NCBI GenBank assembly: GCA_009908505.1
Contig: JAAAPD010000029.1
Coordinates: 1-64,000 of the forward strand
Length of the DNA: 64,000 nucleotides
Direction of reading: 5' to 3'
Source of the DNA: Alphaproteobacteria bacterium
Lineage (GTDB): Bacteria > Pseudomonadota > Alphaproteobacteria > Rhodobacterales > Rhodobacteraceae
The position numbers were made by a program, and so were the translations under genes. The notes beneath the pieces are model-generated. The model was not told the DNA's origin. It ran no database searches and saw nothing but the letters and a program-made list of their open reading frames with translations. Position 1 is the first letter of the stretch. Every line of letters begins with the position of its first letter. This document shows positions 34,413 through 43,679 of the stretch, one piece after another.

Positions 34413-35291
34413 ATGGCCACAGAGAACGCCAACGACCAGACCATGACCCGCTCGGCCATGAAGGCCGAATTGCTGGATGCGGAAACCGAGTTGCAATTGG
34501 CCTATGCTTGGCGTGACCAGCGCGACGAACAGGCCCTGCATCGCCTCATCACGGCCTACATGCGGCTGGCCATTTCGATGGCCTCGAAATTTCGCCGCTA
34601 TGGCGCGCCGATGAACGACCTGATCCAGGAGGCCTCGCTTGGCCTGATGAAGGCAGCGGACAAGTTCGATCCGGATCGCGGCGTACGGTTTTCGACCTAC
34701 GCGGTCTGGTGGATCAAGGCAAGCATCCAAGATTACGTGATGCGCAACTGGTCGATGGTGCGCACCGGGTCTACCAGCAGCCAGAAATCGCTGTTTTTCA
34801 ACATGCGCCGCATCCAGGCACGCCTGGAACGCGAGGCCAGTGCGCGGGGCGAAACGCTGGACGGGCAGGCACTGCGCCAAGCCATCGCCACCGAGTTGGG
34901 CGTGCCCCTGCATGACGTGGAGATGATGGAGGGTCGCCTGTCTGGGTCGGATTTCTCGCTCAATGCCACGCAATCGACCGAGGACGAGGGCCGTGAATGG
35001 ATCGACGCTCTCGAAGATGACGGTGAACAGGCGGCGGAGACCGTCGAGGCAAGCCACGACAACGGAACGTTGCGCCAGTGGCTTCTGACGGCCCTGTCCT
35101 CGCTGAATGACCGCGAACAGTTCATCGTGCGCGAGCGCAAGCTTCGCGACGACCCGCGCACACTGGAAAGCCTGGGCGACGAGCTTGGCCTGTCCAAGGA
35201 ACGGATCCGCCAGCTGGAATCCGCAGCCTTCGGGAAAATGCGCAAATCGCTCGAGGGCCAGTCCAAGGAAGTGCGCAACTTCCTGGCATGA
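34413..35291 (+). CDS. rpoH: RNA polymerase sigma-32-type factor, RpoH2 group
   Basis: The 292-residue alternative sigma factor has region 2 (NDLIQEASLGLMKAADKFD, RFSTYAVWWIKASIQDYVMR), an RpoH box variant QKSLFFNMRRIQ near 125, and region 4 (DEFGLSKERIRQLE-like ELGLSKERIRQLESAAFGKM). The RpoH box wording and the sigma-E promoter point to the RpoH2 (RpoHII) paralogue, which in Rhodobacter mediates singlet-oxygen and oxidative stress responses; paralogue identity is inferred. ATG 34413 is preceded by GGGGT; an in-frame extension upstream contains the promoter and is not translated. Confidence 0.93.
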   Translation: MATENANDQTMTRSAMKAELLDAETELQLAYAWRDQRDEQALHRLITAYMRLAISMASKFRRYGAPMNDLIQEASLGLMKAADKFDPDRGVRFSTYAVWWIKASIQDYVMRNWSMVRTGSTSSQKSLFFNMRRIQARLEREASARGETLDGQALRQAIATELGVPLHDVEMMEGRLSGSDFSLNATQSTEDEGREWIDALEDDGEQAAETVEASHDNGTLRQWLLTALSSLNDREQFIVRERKLRDDPRTLESLGDELGLSKERIRQLESAAFGKMRKSLEGQSKEVRNFLA

Positions 35292-36079
35292 GGCATCTGG
35301 TTTTCCTGCTGGCTGCCGTGGCAATGCCCGCGGCGGCCGATCCCGCCCTGAAGGCCATCAAGGCGTCCGAAGCACAGGTCGTCATTCTGGGCGAAACCCA
35401 TGACAACCCGCACCACCATGCCCGGCAGGCCGAGATCGTCGCGGCGCTCGATCCGTCCGCGCTGGTGTTCGAGTTCCTGACATTCGAGCAGGCCTGGCGC
35501 CATTTGCCCGGGGCGGCCGAGCCCGATCTGAAGACGGCGCTGGGCTGGGACGAACGCGCGGCGCGCCCCGATTTTTCGATGTATTACCCGATCTTCGCGG
35601 CCGCGCCCGACGCTGCCGTTTTGGGCGCGCTGGTGCCGCGTGACCGTGCGCGCGACGCGATGCGGCGCGGCACGCTTGAGGTGTTCAGCGGCTTCGGCCC
35701 GCGGTTCGACCTGGACCAGCCCTTGCCCGAGTCGGAGCTTGCGCAGCGGCTGGCGCTTCAGGCCAAGTCCCATTGCGACGCCCTGCCGCCGGAGATGCTG
35801 CCGATGATGGTCGAGGTGCAGCGCCTGCGCGACGCCGAGCTTGCGCGGGCGGCGCTGGCCGGGCTCGACGCCTATGGCGGGCCGGTGGTGGTGATCACCG
35901 GAAATGGCCATGCCCGCAGGGACTGGGGGGTGCCCGCGATGATCGCGCTGGCCCGGCCGGAGGCGCAGGTGTTCAGCCTCGGGCAGGCCGAAACGGACAC
36001 GGCGCTCGACGGTGGCTTCGATCTTGTGGTCTCCGCGCCCGCAGTCGAACGCGACGATCCCTGCGCCGCCGTCCGCTGA
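35288..36079 (+). CDS. ChaN-family (PF04187) heme-binding-type protein
   Basis: The 263-residue protein has a short signal peptide (cleavage after AAA near residue 17, no lipobox cysteine seen) and the ChaN core. VVILGETHDNPHHHARQAEIV (near 31-52) provides the histidines, and ITGNGHARRDWGVP is close to the C terminus. ChaN homologues bind haem and are implicated in iron acquisition; catalytic roles have also been suggested. It overlaps rpoH by an ATGA, so it may be induced with the stress sigma factor. Confidence 0.82.
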   Translation: MRHLVFLLAAVAMPAAADPALKAIKASEAQVVILGETHDNPHHHARQAEIVAALDPSALVFEFLTFEQAWRHLPGAAEPDLKTALGWDERAARPDFSMYYPIFAAAPDAAVLGALVPRDRARDAMRRGTLEVFSGFGPRFDLDQPLPESELAQRLALQAKSHCDALPPEMLPMMVEVQRLRDAELARAALAGLDAYGGPVVVITGNGHARRDWGVPAMIALARPEAQVFSLGQAETDTALDGGFDLVVSAPAVERDDPCAAVR

Positions 36080-36149
36080 CGCCGGTGCATTGCCCTGCCG
36101 GGTGGGGCGCGATACGGTTTGCCGACGTTTCCGACGAAAGGCCCGGCCC

Positions 36150-37343
36150 GTGCTGCAAGGCAAATCCATCCTTCTGATCATCGGCGGCGGTATCGCCGCC
36201 TTCAAGGCGCTGGACCTGATCCGGCGGCTGCGCGAACGTGGCGCCCGCGTGACCCCGGTTCTGACCGGCGCGGGGGCGGAATTCGTCACGCCGCTGTCGG
36301 TGTCGGCCCTGGCCGGGGAAAAGGTGCACCAAGACCTGTTCGACCTGACCGCCGAGGCCGAGATGGGCCATATCGAGCTGTCCCGTGCTGCCGACCTCGT
36401 GGTCGTGGCCCCGGCCACCGCGGACCTGATGGGCAAGATGGCCGGGGGGCTGGCCAATGACCTGGCCTCGACCCTACTCATGGCCACCGACAAGCGGGTG
36501 CTGATCGCACCGGCCATGAATGTGCGCATGTGGGACCATCCCGCGACCCGGCGCAATGCCGGCACCCTGCGCGGTGATGGTATCCTTTTCGTGGGCCCGA
36601 ATAACGGGGACATGGCGTGCGGCGAATTCGGTCCCGGCCGCATGGCCGAGCCGCTTGAGATCGTCGACGCGATCGACACCGCGCTGGGCGACGGGCCATT
36701 GCGGGGACGGCATGTGCTGGTGACCTCGGGCCCGACCCATGAACCGATCGACCCAGTGCGCTACATCGCCAACCGGTCTTCGGGGGAGCAGGGGGCCGCC
36801 ATCGCCGCCGCCTTGCGCGACCTGGGCGCGCGGGTGACCTTCGTGACCGGGCCGGCCTCGGTGCCCGCGCCGGCCGGGGTCGAGGTGGTGGCCGTGGAAA
36901 CCGCCCGGCAGATGCTGGAGGCGGTCGAGGCCGCGGACCCGGCGGAGGCGGCGATCTTCGCCGCCGCCGTGGCCGATTGGCATGTAACCGGGGCCAGCGA
37001 CCAGAAGATCAAGAAGGATGCCAGCGGCCTGCCGACGCTGGGCTTCGCCGAGAACCCGGATATCCTGGCCACCGTCAGCCAGCGCGACACGGGCCGGCCC
37101 GCCCTTGTGATCGGCTTCGCCGCCGAGACCGAGAACGTCGTCGAGAACGCCACCGCCAAGCGCGCCCGCAAGGGCTGTGACTGGGTCCTGGCCAATGATG
37201 TCAGCCCCGAAACCGGCATCATGGGCGGCGCCGAGAACAAGGTGCACATGGTCACCGCCGACGGGGTCGAGGAATGGCCGCGCTTGGACAAGCATGAGGT
37301 GGCGGCGCGCCTGGCCGCAAAGATCGCCGAGGCGTTGGGTTGA
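36150..37343 (+). CDS. coaBC: Bifunctional phosphopantothenoylcysteine decarboxylase/phosphopantothenate-cysteine ligase
   Basis: The 397-residue enzyme catalyses the second and third steps of coenzyme A synthesis. In the CoaC half the flavoprotein motif is [12 protein letters not shown], the catalytic histidine is in [12 protein letters not shown] (near 72), and APAMNVRMW and [10 protein letters not shown] carry the asparagine and cysteine. The CoaB half begins near [19 protein letters not shown] and has NRSSGEQG and the KIKKDA lysines. GTG 36150 ([10 protein letters not shown]) fits family length and has AAAGG upstream; no suitable ATG is nearby. panB and panC for the same pathway lie 8 kb away. 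Confidence 0.95.
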   Translation: MLQGKSILLIIGGGIAAFKALDLIRRLRERGARVTPVLTGAGAEFVTPLSVSALAGEKVHQDLFDLTAEAEMGHIELSRAADLVVVAPATADLMGKMAGGLANDLASTLLMATDKRVLIAPAMNVRMWDHPATRRNAGTLRGDGILFVGPNNGDMACGEFGPGRMAEPLEIVDAIDTALGDGPLRGRHVLVTSGPTHEPIDPVRYIANRSSGEQGAAIAAALRDLGARVTFVTGPASVPAPAGVEVVAVETARQMLEAVEAADPAEAAIFAAAVADWHVTGASDQKIKKDASGLPTLGFAENPDILATVSQRDTGRPALVIGFAAETENVVENATAKRARKGCDWVLANDVSPETGIMGGAENKVHMVTADGVEEWPRLDKHEVAARLAAKIAEALG

Positions 37344-37395
37344 GGGCCGTGGCATCGGGTCTATTTTCCGAAATGGAACAGCGACGGGGACGGGC

Positions 37396-37848
37396 ATGGT
37401 GACCATCCGGTTCGAATGGGTCGAGGGCGCGGAGCAGGCGCTGGGCCTGCCGCATTATGCCAGCGCCGGGGCGGCGGGCGCCGACCTGCGCGCCAACTTC
37501 GCCGATCGCGGACAGGTGGCCTTGGCCCCCGGCGCGCGCGCGCTGATCCCGACCGGGCTGCGCCTGGCGATCCCGGCAGGCTACGAGGTGCAGCTACGAC
37601 CCCGGTCGGGGCTGGCGCTGAAACACGGGATCACGTTGCCCAACAGCCCAGGCACCATCGACAGCGATTATCGCGGGCCCCTGGGGGTTATCCTGCAGAA
37701 CACCGGCGAGGCGTCCTTTACCGTGGCCCATGGCGACCGGATCGCCCAGATGGTCGTGGCCCCGGTGGTGCGTGCGACCTTCGAGGCCGGCCCGCTGGAT
37801 GACACCGACCGCGGCGCGGGCGGGTTCGGGTCCACGGGGGCGGCATGA
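37396..37848 (+). CDS. dut: dUTP diphosphatase
   Basis: The 150-residue trimeric dUTPase has all five motifs in order: [43 protein letters not shown] and the C-terminal [10 protein letters not shown]. It keeps uracil out of DNA and supplies dUMP for dTMP. The coaBC-dut order is common in proteobacteria. Its TGA overlaps the ATG of the ThiF-type gene. Confidence 0.96.
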   Translation: MVTIRFEWVEGAEQALGLPHYASAGAAGADLRANFADRGQVALAPGARALIPTGLRLAIPAGYEVQLRPRSGLALKHGITLPNSPGTIDSDYRGPLGVILQNTGEASFTVAHGDRIAQMVVAPVVRATFEAGPLDDTDRGAGGFGSTGAA

Positions 37849-38906
37849 CGGTTGTTCTGGCCATGATGGCCGCGCTTTGGGGTATCGGCATCGCGATGAA
37901 GGCGCCCTATTCGGCGCGTTTCACGATGATCGGGGTTCTGCTGGCGGCGGTGCTTGTCGTGCAGCTGGTCCTGCCCGATGGCCACCCCCTGCGCGAGGCG
38001 ACGGGTGGCGATCCACGCCTGTGGGGGCTGCTGATCGGGTTGGGGCTGGCCGTCTGGGCCTATAGCCTGGTTTTCCGGCGCATCAAGGCGCGGGCAAGGC
38101 GCGGGCAGGCCCGGGACGAGGCCCCGCAGAGCGGCAGCTTCTCGACGACCGAGCTGGAACGCTATGCCCGCCATATCGTGCTGCGCGAGATCGGCGGGCC
38201 GGGCCAGAAGGCCCTGAAAGAGGCGCGCGTGCTGGTCATCGGTGCCGGGGGGCTGGGGGCGCCCGCCCTGCAATACCTGGCCGCTGCCGGGGTCGGCACG
38301 CTCGGCGTGATCGACGATGATGTCGTGGACAATTCGAACCTTCAACGCCAGGTGATCCATACCGATGCCCGCATCGGCATGCCCAAGGTTCATTCCGCGG
38401 CCGAGGCGATGGAGGCCCTCAACCCCTACGTGACGGTGCGCCCCTATCAGCGCCGCTTGACCGAAGAGATCGCGGCCGAGCTGTTCGCGGATTACGACCT
38501 TGTCCTCGACGGGTCAGACAATTTCGACACGCGCTACCTTGTCAACCGCACCTGTGCGGCCCTTGGCACACCGCTGATCGCCGCCGCCCTGACCCAGTGG
38601 GAGGGGCAGATCAGCCTTTATGACCCGGCGAGGGGCACGCCCTGCTATGAATGCATCTTCCCGCAGCGTCCCGCACCGGGGCTGGTGCCCAGCTGTGCCG
38701 AGGCCGGGGTATTGGGACCTTTGCCCGGCGTTTTGGGGGCGATGATGGCGGTCGAGGCGGTCAAGGCGATCACCGGCGCGGGCCAAGGTTTGCGCGGGCG
38801 GATGATGATCCATGACGCGCTATACGCCGAGACCCGCGTGATGGCGTTGAAACCGCGGCCCGACTGCCCCGTCTGCGCGGCCGCACAGCAAGGACCGACG
38901 ACATGA
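37845..38906 (+). CDS. Membrane-anchored HesA/MoeB/ThiF-family adenylyltransferase
   Basis: This 353-residue protein has ~80 N-terminal residues with two to three hydrophobic helices (~27-43 and ~60-77), then a full E1-like domain: [17 protein letters not shown], nucleotide loop [10 protein letters not shown] (131-140), the [13 protein letters not shown] segment, the [11 protein letters not shown] loop, zinc cysteines CYEC and CPVC, and [14 protein letters not shown] with the putative active cysteine. It should adenylate the C terminus of a MoaD/ThiS-type sulfur carrier. The membrane anchor is unusual compared with E. coli MoeB or ThiF. Translationally coupled to dut and the M3 peptidase. Confidence 0.88.
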   Translation: MTVVLAMMAALWGIGIAMKAPYSARFTMIGVLLAAVLVVQLVLPDGHPLREATGGDPRLWGLLIGLGLAVWAYSLVFRRIKARARRGQARDEAPQSGSFSTTELERYARHIVLREIGGPGQKALKEARVLVIGAGGLGAPALQYLAAAGVGTLGVIDDDVVDNSNLQRQVIHTDARIGMPKVHSAAEAMEALNPYVTVRPYQRRLTEEIAAELFADYDLVLDGSDNFDTRYLVNRTCAALGTPLIAAALTQWEGQISLYDPARGTPCYECIFPQRPAPGLVPSCAEAGVLGPLPGVLGAMMAVEAVKAITGAGQGLRGRMMIHDALYAETRVMALKPRPDCPVCAAAQQGPTT

Positions 38907-40921
38907 CCAACCCCCTGCTTGCCGACTGGGACACGCCCTTCGGCCTGCCGCCCTATGACCGGATCACCGATGCCGACTATGCCCCGGCGGTCGAGGCGGC
39001 GTTGGACGAGGCGCGCGCCAATATCGGCGCGATCGCCGAGAACCCCGAACCGCCGAGTTTTGACAACACGATCGCGGCGCTGGAACTGGCCGACGAAACG
39101 CTGGGCCGGGTGCTGGGCGCCTTCTATGCCCAGGCCGGGGCCGACAGCAATGACGCGCGCCAGGCCCTGATGCGCGAATTTTCCCCGAAACTGGCCGCCT
39201 ACGGGTCCGAAATCACCTCGAACGCGGCGCTTTTCACCCGTATCGAGGCGCTTTGGCAGGACCGCGACGCGCTGGACCTGACCGAGGAACAGGCCCGCGT
39301 GCTGATGTTGACGCGGCGCGGCTTCGTGCGGGCCGGGGCGCAGTTGCAGGGGCAAAAGGCCGCGCGGGTGAAGCAGATCAAGCAACGCCTGGCCGAGCTG
39401 GGCACGCGGTTCACGCAGAACCTGCTGGCCGATGAACGGGACTGGTTCATGGACCTGACCGCGCGCGATGTGCAGGCGCTGCCCGGTTTCGTGCAGGATG
39501 TCGCCCGCGCGGCGGGGGCGGAACAGGGCCGGGGGCCGGTGGTGACGACCTCGCGCTCGCTGATCGTGCCCTTTCTGCAATTCTGCCCCGACCGGGCGCT
39601 GCGCCAAAAGGCCTACGAGGCTTGGACATCGCGCGGCGCCAGGGGCGGCGAAAACGACAACCGGGCCATTGCCGCCGAGGTGCTGGGCCTGCGCGCGGAA
39701 CGCGCGGCCCTGCTCGGCCATGAGAATTTCGCCGCCTACAAGCTGGAAACCGAGATGGCCGGAACGCCAGCCGCCGTGTGCGACCTGCTGATGCAGGTCT
39801 GGACACCGGCCAGGCGCGCGGCCGAGGCGGATGCGCAGGTCTTGCATGATATGCTGCGCGCCGACGGGATCGAAGGGCCGCTGCACCCCTGGGACTGGCA
39901 CTACTACAGCGAACGGCGCCGCGCCGCCGAGCACGACTTGAACGAGCAAGAGGTCAAGCCCTACCTGCAACTCGACCGCATGATCGCTGCGGCCTTCGAT
40001 TGCGCCAACCGCCTGTTCGGGCTGGAATTCCGGGAAATCGACGCGCCGCTCTACCATCCGGACGTGCGCGTCTGGGAGGTCACCCGTGACGGGGCGCACA
40101 TGGCCGTTTTCATCGGGGACTATTTCGCGCGGGGTTCGAAACGTTCGGGCGCCTGGTGCAGTGCGATCCGCAGCCAACAGAAGCTGGCCGGCGATATTCG
40201 GCCCCATGTGGTCAATGTGTGCAATTTTGCCAAACCATCGGAATATCAGCCAGCTCTGCTGTCCTATTATGATGCGCGCACGCTGTTCCACGAATTCGGC
40301 CATGCCCTGCACCATATCCTGTCGGACGTGACCTACCCTTCGATTAGCGGCACGTCCGTGGCACGCGATTTCGTGGAATTGCCAAGCCAGCTGTTCGAAC
40401 ACTGGCTGGAAGTGCCCGAGGTGCTGGAAAGCTATGCCACCCATGCCGAGACCGGCCAGCCCATGCCGCGCGACCTTTTGGACCGGCTGCTGGCGGCGAC
40501 GACCCATGACATGGGGTTCCAAACGGTGGAATACCTGGCCTCGGCGCTGGTCGACCTGGCCTTTCATGATGGGCCGGCGCCCGCCGACCCGATGCAGAAA
40601 CAGGCCGAGGTGCTGGAGGAGATCGGCATGCCGGCCGCGATCCGCATGCGCCACGCCACGCCGCATTTCGCCCATGTCTTTGCGGGCGATGGCTATTCGT
40701 CGGGATATTACAGCTACATGTGGTCCGAAGTGATGGACGCCGATGCCTTCGAGGCGTTCCAGCAGGCCGGCGGCCCGTTCGATCCGCAAATGGCCCGCGC
40801 GCTTGAGGCGCATATCCTGTCCAAGGGCGGGTCCGAGGATGCGGCCGCGCTTTTCACACGGTTCCGCGGGGGGATGCCGGATGCGGCGGCGCTGCTACGG
40901 GGCCGGGGGTTGGCCGCGTAG
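38903..40921 (+). CDS. M3-family zinc metallopeptidase (oligopeptidase A / Dcp type)
   Basis: The 672-residue thimet-like oligopeptidase has the zinc site HEFGH at residues 463-467 and the downstream glutamate in the GTSVARDFVELPSQLFEHW segment. The ending YYSYMWSEVMDADAFEAF is typical for the dipeptidyl carboxypeptidase/OpdA clade. It degrades short cytosolic peptides. ATGA overlap couples it to the ThiF-type gene. The 3' end overlaps a convergent small gene by 27 bases. Confidence 0.92.
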   Translation: MTNPLLADWDTPFGLPPYDRITDADYAPAVEAALDEARANIGAIAENPEPPSFDNTIAALELADETLGRVLGAFYAQAGADSNDARQALMREFSPKLAAYGSEITSNAALFTRIEALWQDRDALDLTEEQARVLMLTRRGFVRAGAQLQGQKAARVKQIKQRLAELGTRFTQNLLADERDWFMDLTARDVQALPGFVQDVARAAGAEQGRGPVVTTSRSLIVPFLQFCPDRALRQKAYEAWTSRGARGGENDNRAIAAEVLGLRAERAALLGHENFAAYKLETEMAGTPAAVCDLLMQVWTPARRAAEADAQVLHDMLRADGIEGPLHPWDWHYYSERRRAAEHDLNEQEVKPYLQLDRMIAAAFDCANRLFGLEFREIDAPLYHPDVRVWEVTRDGAHMAVFIGDYFARGSKRSGAWCSAIRSQQKLAGDIRPHVVNVCNFAKPSEYQPALLSYYDARTLFHEFGHALHHILSDVTYPSISGTSVARDFVELPSQLFEHWLEVPEVLESYATHAETGQPMPRDLLDRLLAATTHDMGFQTVEYLASALVDLAFHDGPAPADPMQKQAEVLEEIGMPAAIRMRHATPHFAHVFAGDGYSSGYYSYMWSEVMDADAFEAFQQAGGPFDPQMARALEAHILSKGGSEDAAALFTRFRGGMPDAAALLRGRGLAA

Positions 40922-41140
40922 GGCATCGGCCAGCTTTTCGATCTCGCGCAGCTCGTCGGCGATAGCCCCGGCGAAGGCCAGCGACTCGTCGGGCACCGCA
41001 CCGGGGTCCTCGGCACCCAGTTCGAGGTGGTTGCGGTCTGCCAGGAAATTGTCGACCGTCGGATCCTGCAGCACCGCCACGATCCGCGCCAACAGCTTGC
41101 GCTGGGCGATCAGGCGGGCCTCTTGGGTTTCTGGGGTCAC
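40895..41140 (-). CDS. Small conserved protein, unknown function
   Basis: The 81-residue, probably helical cytosolic protein shows no recognised domain. Its N terminus (MTPETQEARLIAQRKLLARIVA) and C terminus (LREIEKLADALRG) look amphipathic. It is translationally coupled to the upstream CDF transporter through an ATGA overlap, which supports its being real; its C-terminal 27 bases lie under the end of the M3 peptidase gene. Confidence 0.6.
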   Translation of the reverse strand: MTPETQEARLIAQRKLLARIVAVLQDPTVDNFLADRNHLELGAEDPGAVPDESLAFAGAIADELREIEKLADALRGQPPAP

Positions 41141-42054
41141 TTTGCGTCCTCCTTCTGGGGGTCTTCGGGATGCGGTGTCACGCCATGCGGGTCCTTGTGG
41201 ATCAGCACATCCGCCTCCGGGTAATTCGCCAGGATAGCTCGCCGCAGCCCGGCACCAATGGCATGGGCCTCGTCCAGGGTCTGGGCTCCGTCCAGCTCGA
41301 TATGCAGGTTGACGAACAGGCGGCTGCCCGATTGCCGGGTCTTGAGGTCATGATGCCCCAGAACGCCGGGATAGTCCCGCGCGATCTGCGCGATCGAGGC
41401 AATTGTATCCGCATCGGCCTGCCGGTCCATCAGGGCATGCCAGGCACCGCGCCCGATCCGCACCGCGCCGGCGATCAGCATGGCGGCGGCGCCCAGGGCG
41501 ACGATGCTGTCCACTTGGCCCAGTCCGAACCGGGCCGAGGCGACAAGGGCCAGAAGCGCGCCGAGATTCGGCACAAGGTCGCCGATATAGTGCAGGCTGT
41601 CGGCGGCCACGACCTTGTTGCCGGTGCGCCGCGCAACCCGGCGCTGCCACCAGACCAGCGCGCCGGTCAGCAGGATCGAGATGACCATCACCGCGATCCC
41701 CTTGCTTTCCTGCGCGGGCAGGGGGCTGTCGCTGGCCACCAGGCGCAGGATGGCGGCCGCACCGATCACGCCGGCCGAGGCGATGATGATCACAGATTGC
41801 GCAAGGGCGGCCAGGTCTTCGGCCGCGTTATGGCCAAAGGCGTGGTCCGCATCGGCCGGTTTCGCCGCGTAGGCGATGGCCGCCAGCCCGCCCAGTGACA
41901 TCATCAGGTCCAGCGCGCTGTCGGCCAGGGCCGCCGCCACGGCAAGGGATCCGGTTTCGCGTAGCGCCCAGAGCTTGGCCAGGACAAGAACAAGGGCCAC
42001 CGCGACCGAGGCGATGCCGGCAGACAGGTTCAGCTTCGTGTGATTGGCCGTCAT
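41137..42054 (-). CDS. Cation diffusion facilitator family transporter
   Basis: The 305-residue CDF antiporter has six membrane helices. TM2 ADSALDLMMSLGGL supplies the DxxxD metal pair and TM5 AADSLHYIGDLVPN supplies HxxxD, so D/D/H/D is the zinc-type site (FieF/YiiP clade). The cytoplasmic C-terminal domain contains HHDLKTRQSGSRLFVNLHIELDG. It probably exports Zn2+ or Fe2+/Cd2+ against protons. It starts close to the SH3-protein gene on the same strand. Confidence 0.92.
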   Translation of the reverse strand: MTANHTKLNLSAGIASVAVALVLVLAKLWALRETGSLAVAAALADSALDLMMSLGGLAAIAYAAKPADADHAFGHNAAEDLAALAQSVIIIASAGVIGAAAILRLVASDSPLPAQESKGIAVMVISILLTGALVWWQRRVARRTGNKVVAADSLHYIGDLVPNLGALLALVASARFGLGQVDSIVALGAAAMLIAGAVRIGRGAWHALMDRQADADTIASIAQIARDYPGVLGHHDLKTRQSGSRLFVNLHIELDGAQTLDEAHAIGAGLRRAILANYPEADVLIHKDPHGVTPHPEDPQKEDAK

Positions 42055-42063
42055 GGCGCCAGG

Positions 42064-42582
42064 TTAGTCGCGAATCTCGTCTTCGAATACACCCCAAAGC
42101 GCGAATTTCGGCGCCCAACCCCGGTAGCCCCCGGCGAACAGCCGGCACCAGGCGGGCGTGCATTCGTCCAGCTCGGCGATGACGCCCAGCTCCAGCACCG
42201 CGTTCTTGGTCGCGCCCTCTTCGGGCCGGGCCAGAAGCGGCAAAAGGTCCTGGTCCACGATCACGGTTCGATTGCCCGACAACAGCGTATAATGCACCCA
42301 GCCGCCCATCCCCTCGCGGTCGGTGACGCGGCGCCAATGACCGTATTCGGCGATCACCTGAAGGGGCATGTCCCGGCGGGTGAAAACCCAGTCGATCCGG
42401 TGCGACAGGCTGGGGCCGCGGCGCACATTCGCCTCGTTCGCCTTGAGTGACACGAACCGCGGCATCGGCAAATTCGTCACCGGTCCGCGTTCAATGGTCG
42501 CGACCTGCGCGGTTTCCTGCGCCGGGGCCAGCCCCGCGCAGAGCACGAAAAAACACGTCAGAACGTGCCGCAGGATTGTCAT
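42064..42582 (-). CDS. Secreted bacterial SH3-domain protein
   Basis: The 172-residue protein has a Sec signal peptide (MTILRHVLTCFFVLCAGLAPA) and two SH3-like segments: VSLKANEANVRRGPSLSHRI near 45-64 and ARPEEGATKNAVLELGVIAEL near 115-135. The family is annotated as SH3 domain proteins and probably acts in the periplasm or at peptidoglycan. Start ATG 42582 has AGGTGGG just upstream; the open frame before it is not similar to anything. Confidence 0.85.
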   Translation of the reverse strand: MTILRHVLTCFFVLCAGLAPAQETAQVATIERGPVTNLPMPRFVSLKANEANVRRGPSLSHRIDWVFTRRDMPLQVIAEYGHWRRVTDREGMGGWVHYTLLSGNRTVIVDQDLLPLLARPEEGATKNAVLELGVIAELDECTPAWCRLFAGGYRGWAPKFALWGVFEDEIRD

Positions 42583-42692
42583 GGACCCACCTGGTAATCT
42601 GCACCTCGGCCGCGCGGGGTTCTTGTGCCGCGTCGCGGATAGGGGCAGGTTGCCACAGAGAGTCACCCAAGGAAAGCGACGGAGGACCCCGG

Positions 42693-43679
42693 ATGCCACG
42701 CAAACGCCTGAGTGTTGTCGTCACGCGACGGTTGCCCGAGGTGGTCGAGACCCGCATGAAGGAACTTTTCGACGTGCAACTGCGCGACGATGACAGTCCC
42801 ATGACCCCCGAGGACCTGGCCGAGGCGGTGCAGCATTGCGATGTCCTGGTGCCGACGCTCAGCGACACGATCAATGCCGGCCTGCTGGCGCGGGCGGGCG
42901 AGAACCTCAGACTGATCGCCAATTACGGCGCGGGCGTGGATCATATCGACGTGGGCACGGCGCGCCAGCGCGGCATCCTGGTATCGAACACGCCCGACGT
43001 GGCCACCGAGGACACCGCCGACATGACCATGGCGCTGCTACTGGCGGTGACGCGGCGCATTCCCGAGGGCCTTGCGCGGATGCAATCGGGCGAATGGAGC
43101 GGTTGGGCGCCGAACGCCATGCTGGGCGGGCGCATCGCCGGGCGGCGTCTGGGCATTCTTGGCATGGGCCGGATCGGCCAGGCTGTGGCGCGGCGCGCGG
43201 CGGCCTTCGGCATGCAGGTGCATTACCACAACCGCCGGCGCCTGCGCCCCGAGACCGAGGACGAGCTGGGCGCCACCTATTGGGAAAGCCTCGACCAGAT
43301 GATCGCGCGCATGGACGTGGTGTCGATCAACTGCCCGCATACGCCCTCGACCTTTCACCTGATGAACGCCCGGCGGCTCAAGCTGATGAAGCAGGACGCG
43401 GTGATCGTGAACACCTCGCGCGGTGAGGTGATCGACGAGAACGCGCTCACGCGGATGCTGCGCGCGGGGGAACTGGCCGGGGCAGGGTTGGACGTGTTCG
43501 AACATGGCAGCCAGATCAACCCGCGCCTGCGCGAGCTCAAGAACGTGGTGTTGCTGCCGCATATGGGGTCGGCCACCCGCGAGGGGCGGGTCGAGATGGG
43601 CGAGAAGGTGCTTTTGAACATCAAGACCTTCGATGATGGCCACCGGCCGCCCGATCAGGTCGTGCCGGCGATGCTCTAG
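42693..43679 (+). CDS. D-2-hydroxyacid dehydrogenase (glyoxylate/hydroxypyruvate reductase-like)
   Basis: The 328-residue NAD(P)-dependent dehydrogenase has nucleotide motif LGILGMGRIGQAVARRAAAFGM (near 150-171) with arginines after the Rossmann beta2 (HNRRRLRP), which favours NADPH. The catalytic Arg is in INCPHTPSTFHLM-x-x-NTSRGEVIDE, the Glu in AGLDVFEHGSQIN and the His in LLPHMGSATREGR. It resembles GyaR/GhrB-like enzymes. ATG 42693 has GGAGG eight bases upstream. It converges with the lipase gene by four bases. Confidence 0.9.
   Translation: MPRKRLSVVVTRRLPEVVETRMKELFDVQLRDDDSPMTPEDLAEAVQHCDVLVPTLSDTINAGLLARAGENLRLIANYGAGVDHIDVGTARQRGILVSNTPDVATEDTADMTMALLLAVTRRIPEGLARMQSGEWSGWAPNAMLGGRIAGRRLGILGMGRIGQAVARRAAAFGMQVHYHNRRRLRPETEDELGATYWESLDQMIARMDVVSINCPHTPSTFHLMNARRLKLMKQDAVIVNTSRGEVIDENALTRMLRAGELAGAGLDVFEHGSQINPRLRELKNVVLLPHMGSATREGRVEMGEKVLLNIKTFDDGHRPPDQVVPAML

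Noticed and set aside
38645-40813. Open frame of about 722 codons on the minus strand
   Set aside because: Antisense shadow of the M3 peptidase, which has an intact HEFGH site in the other strand.
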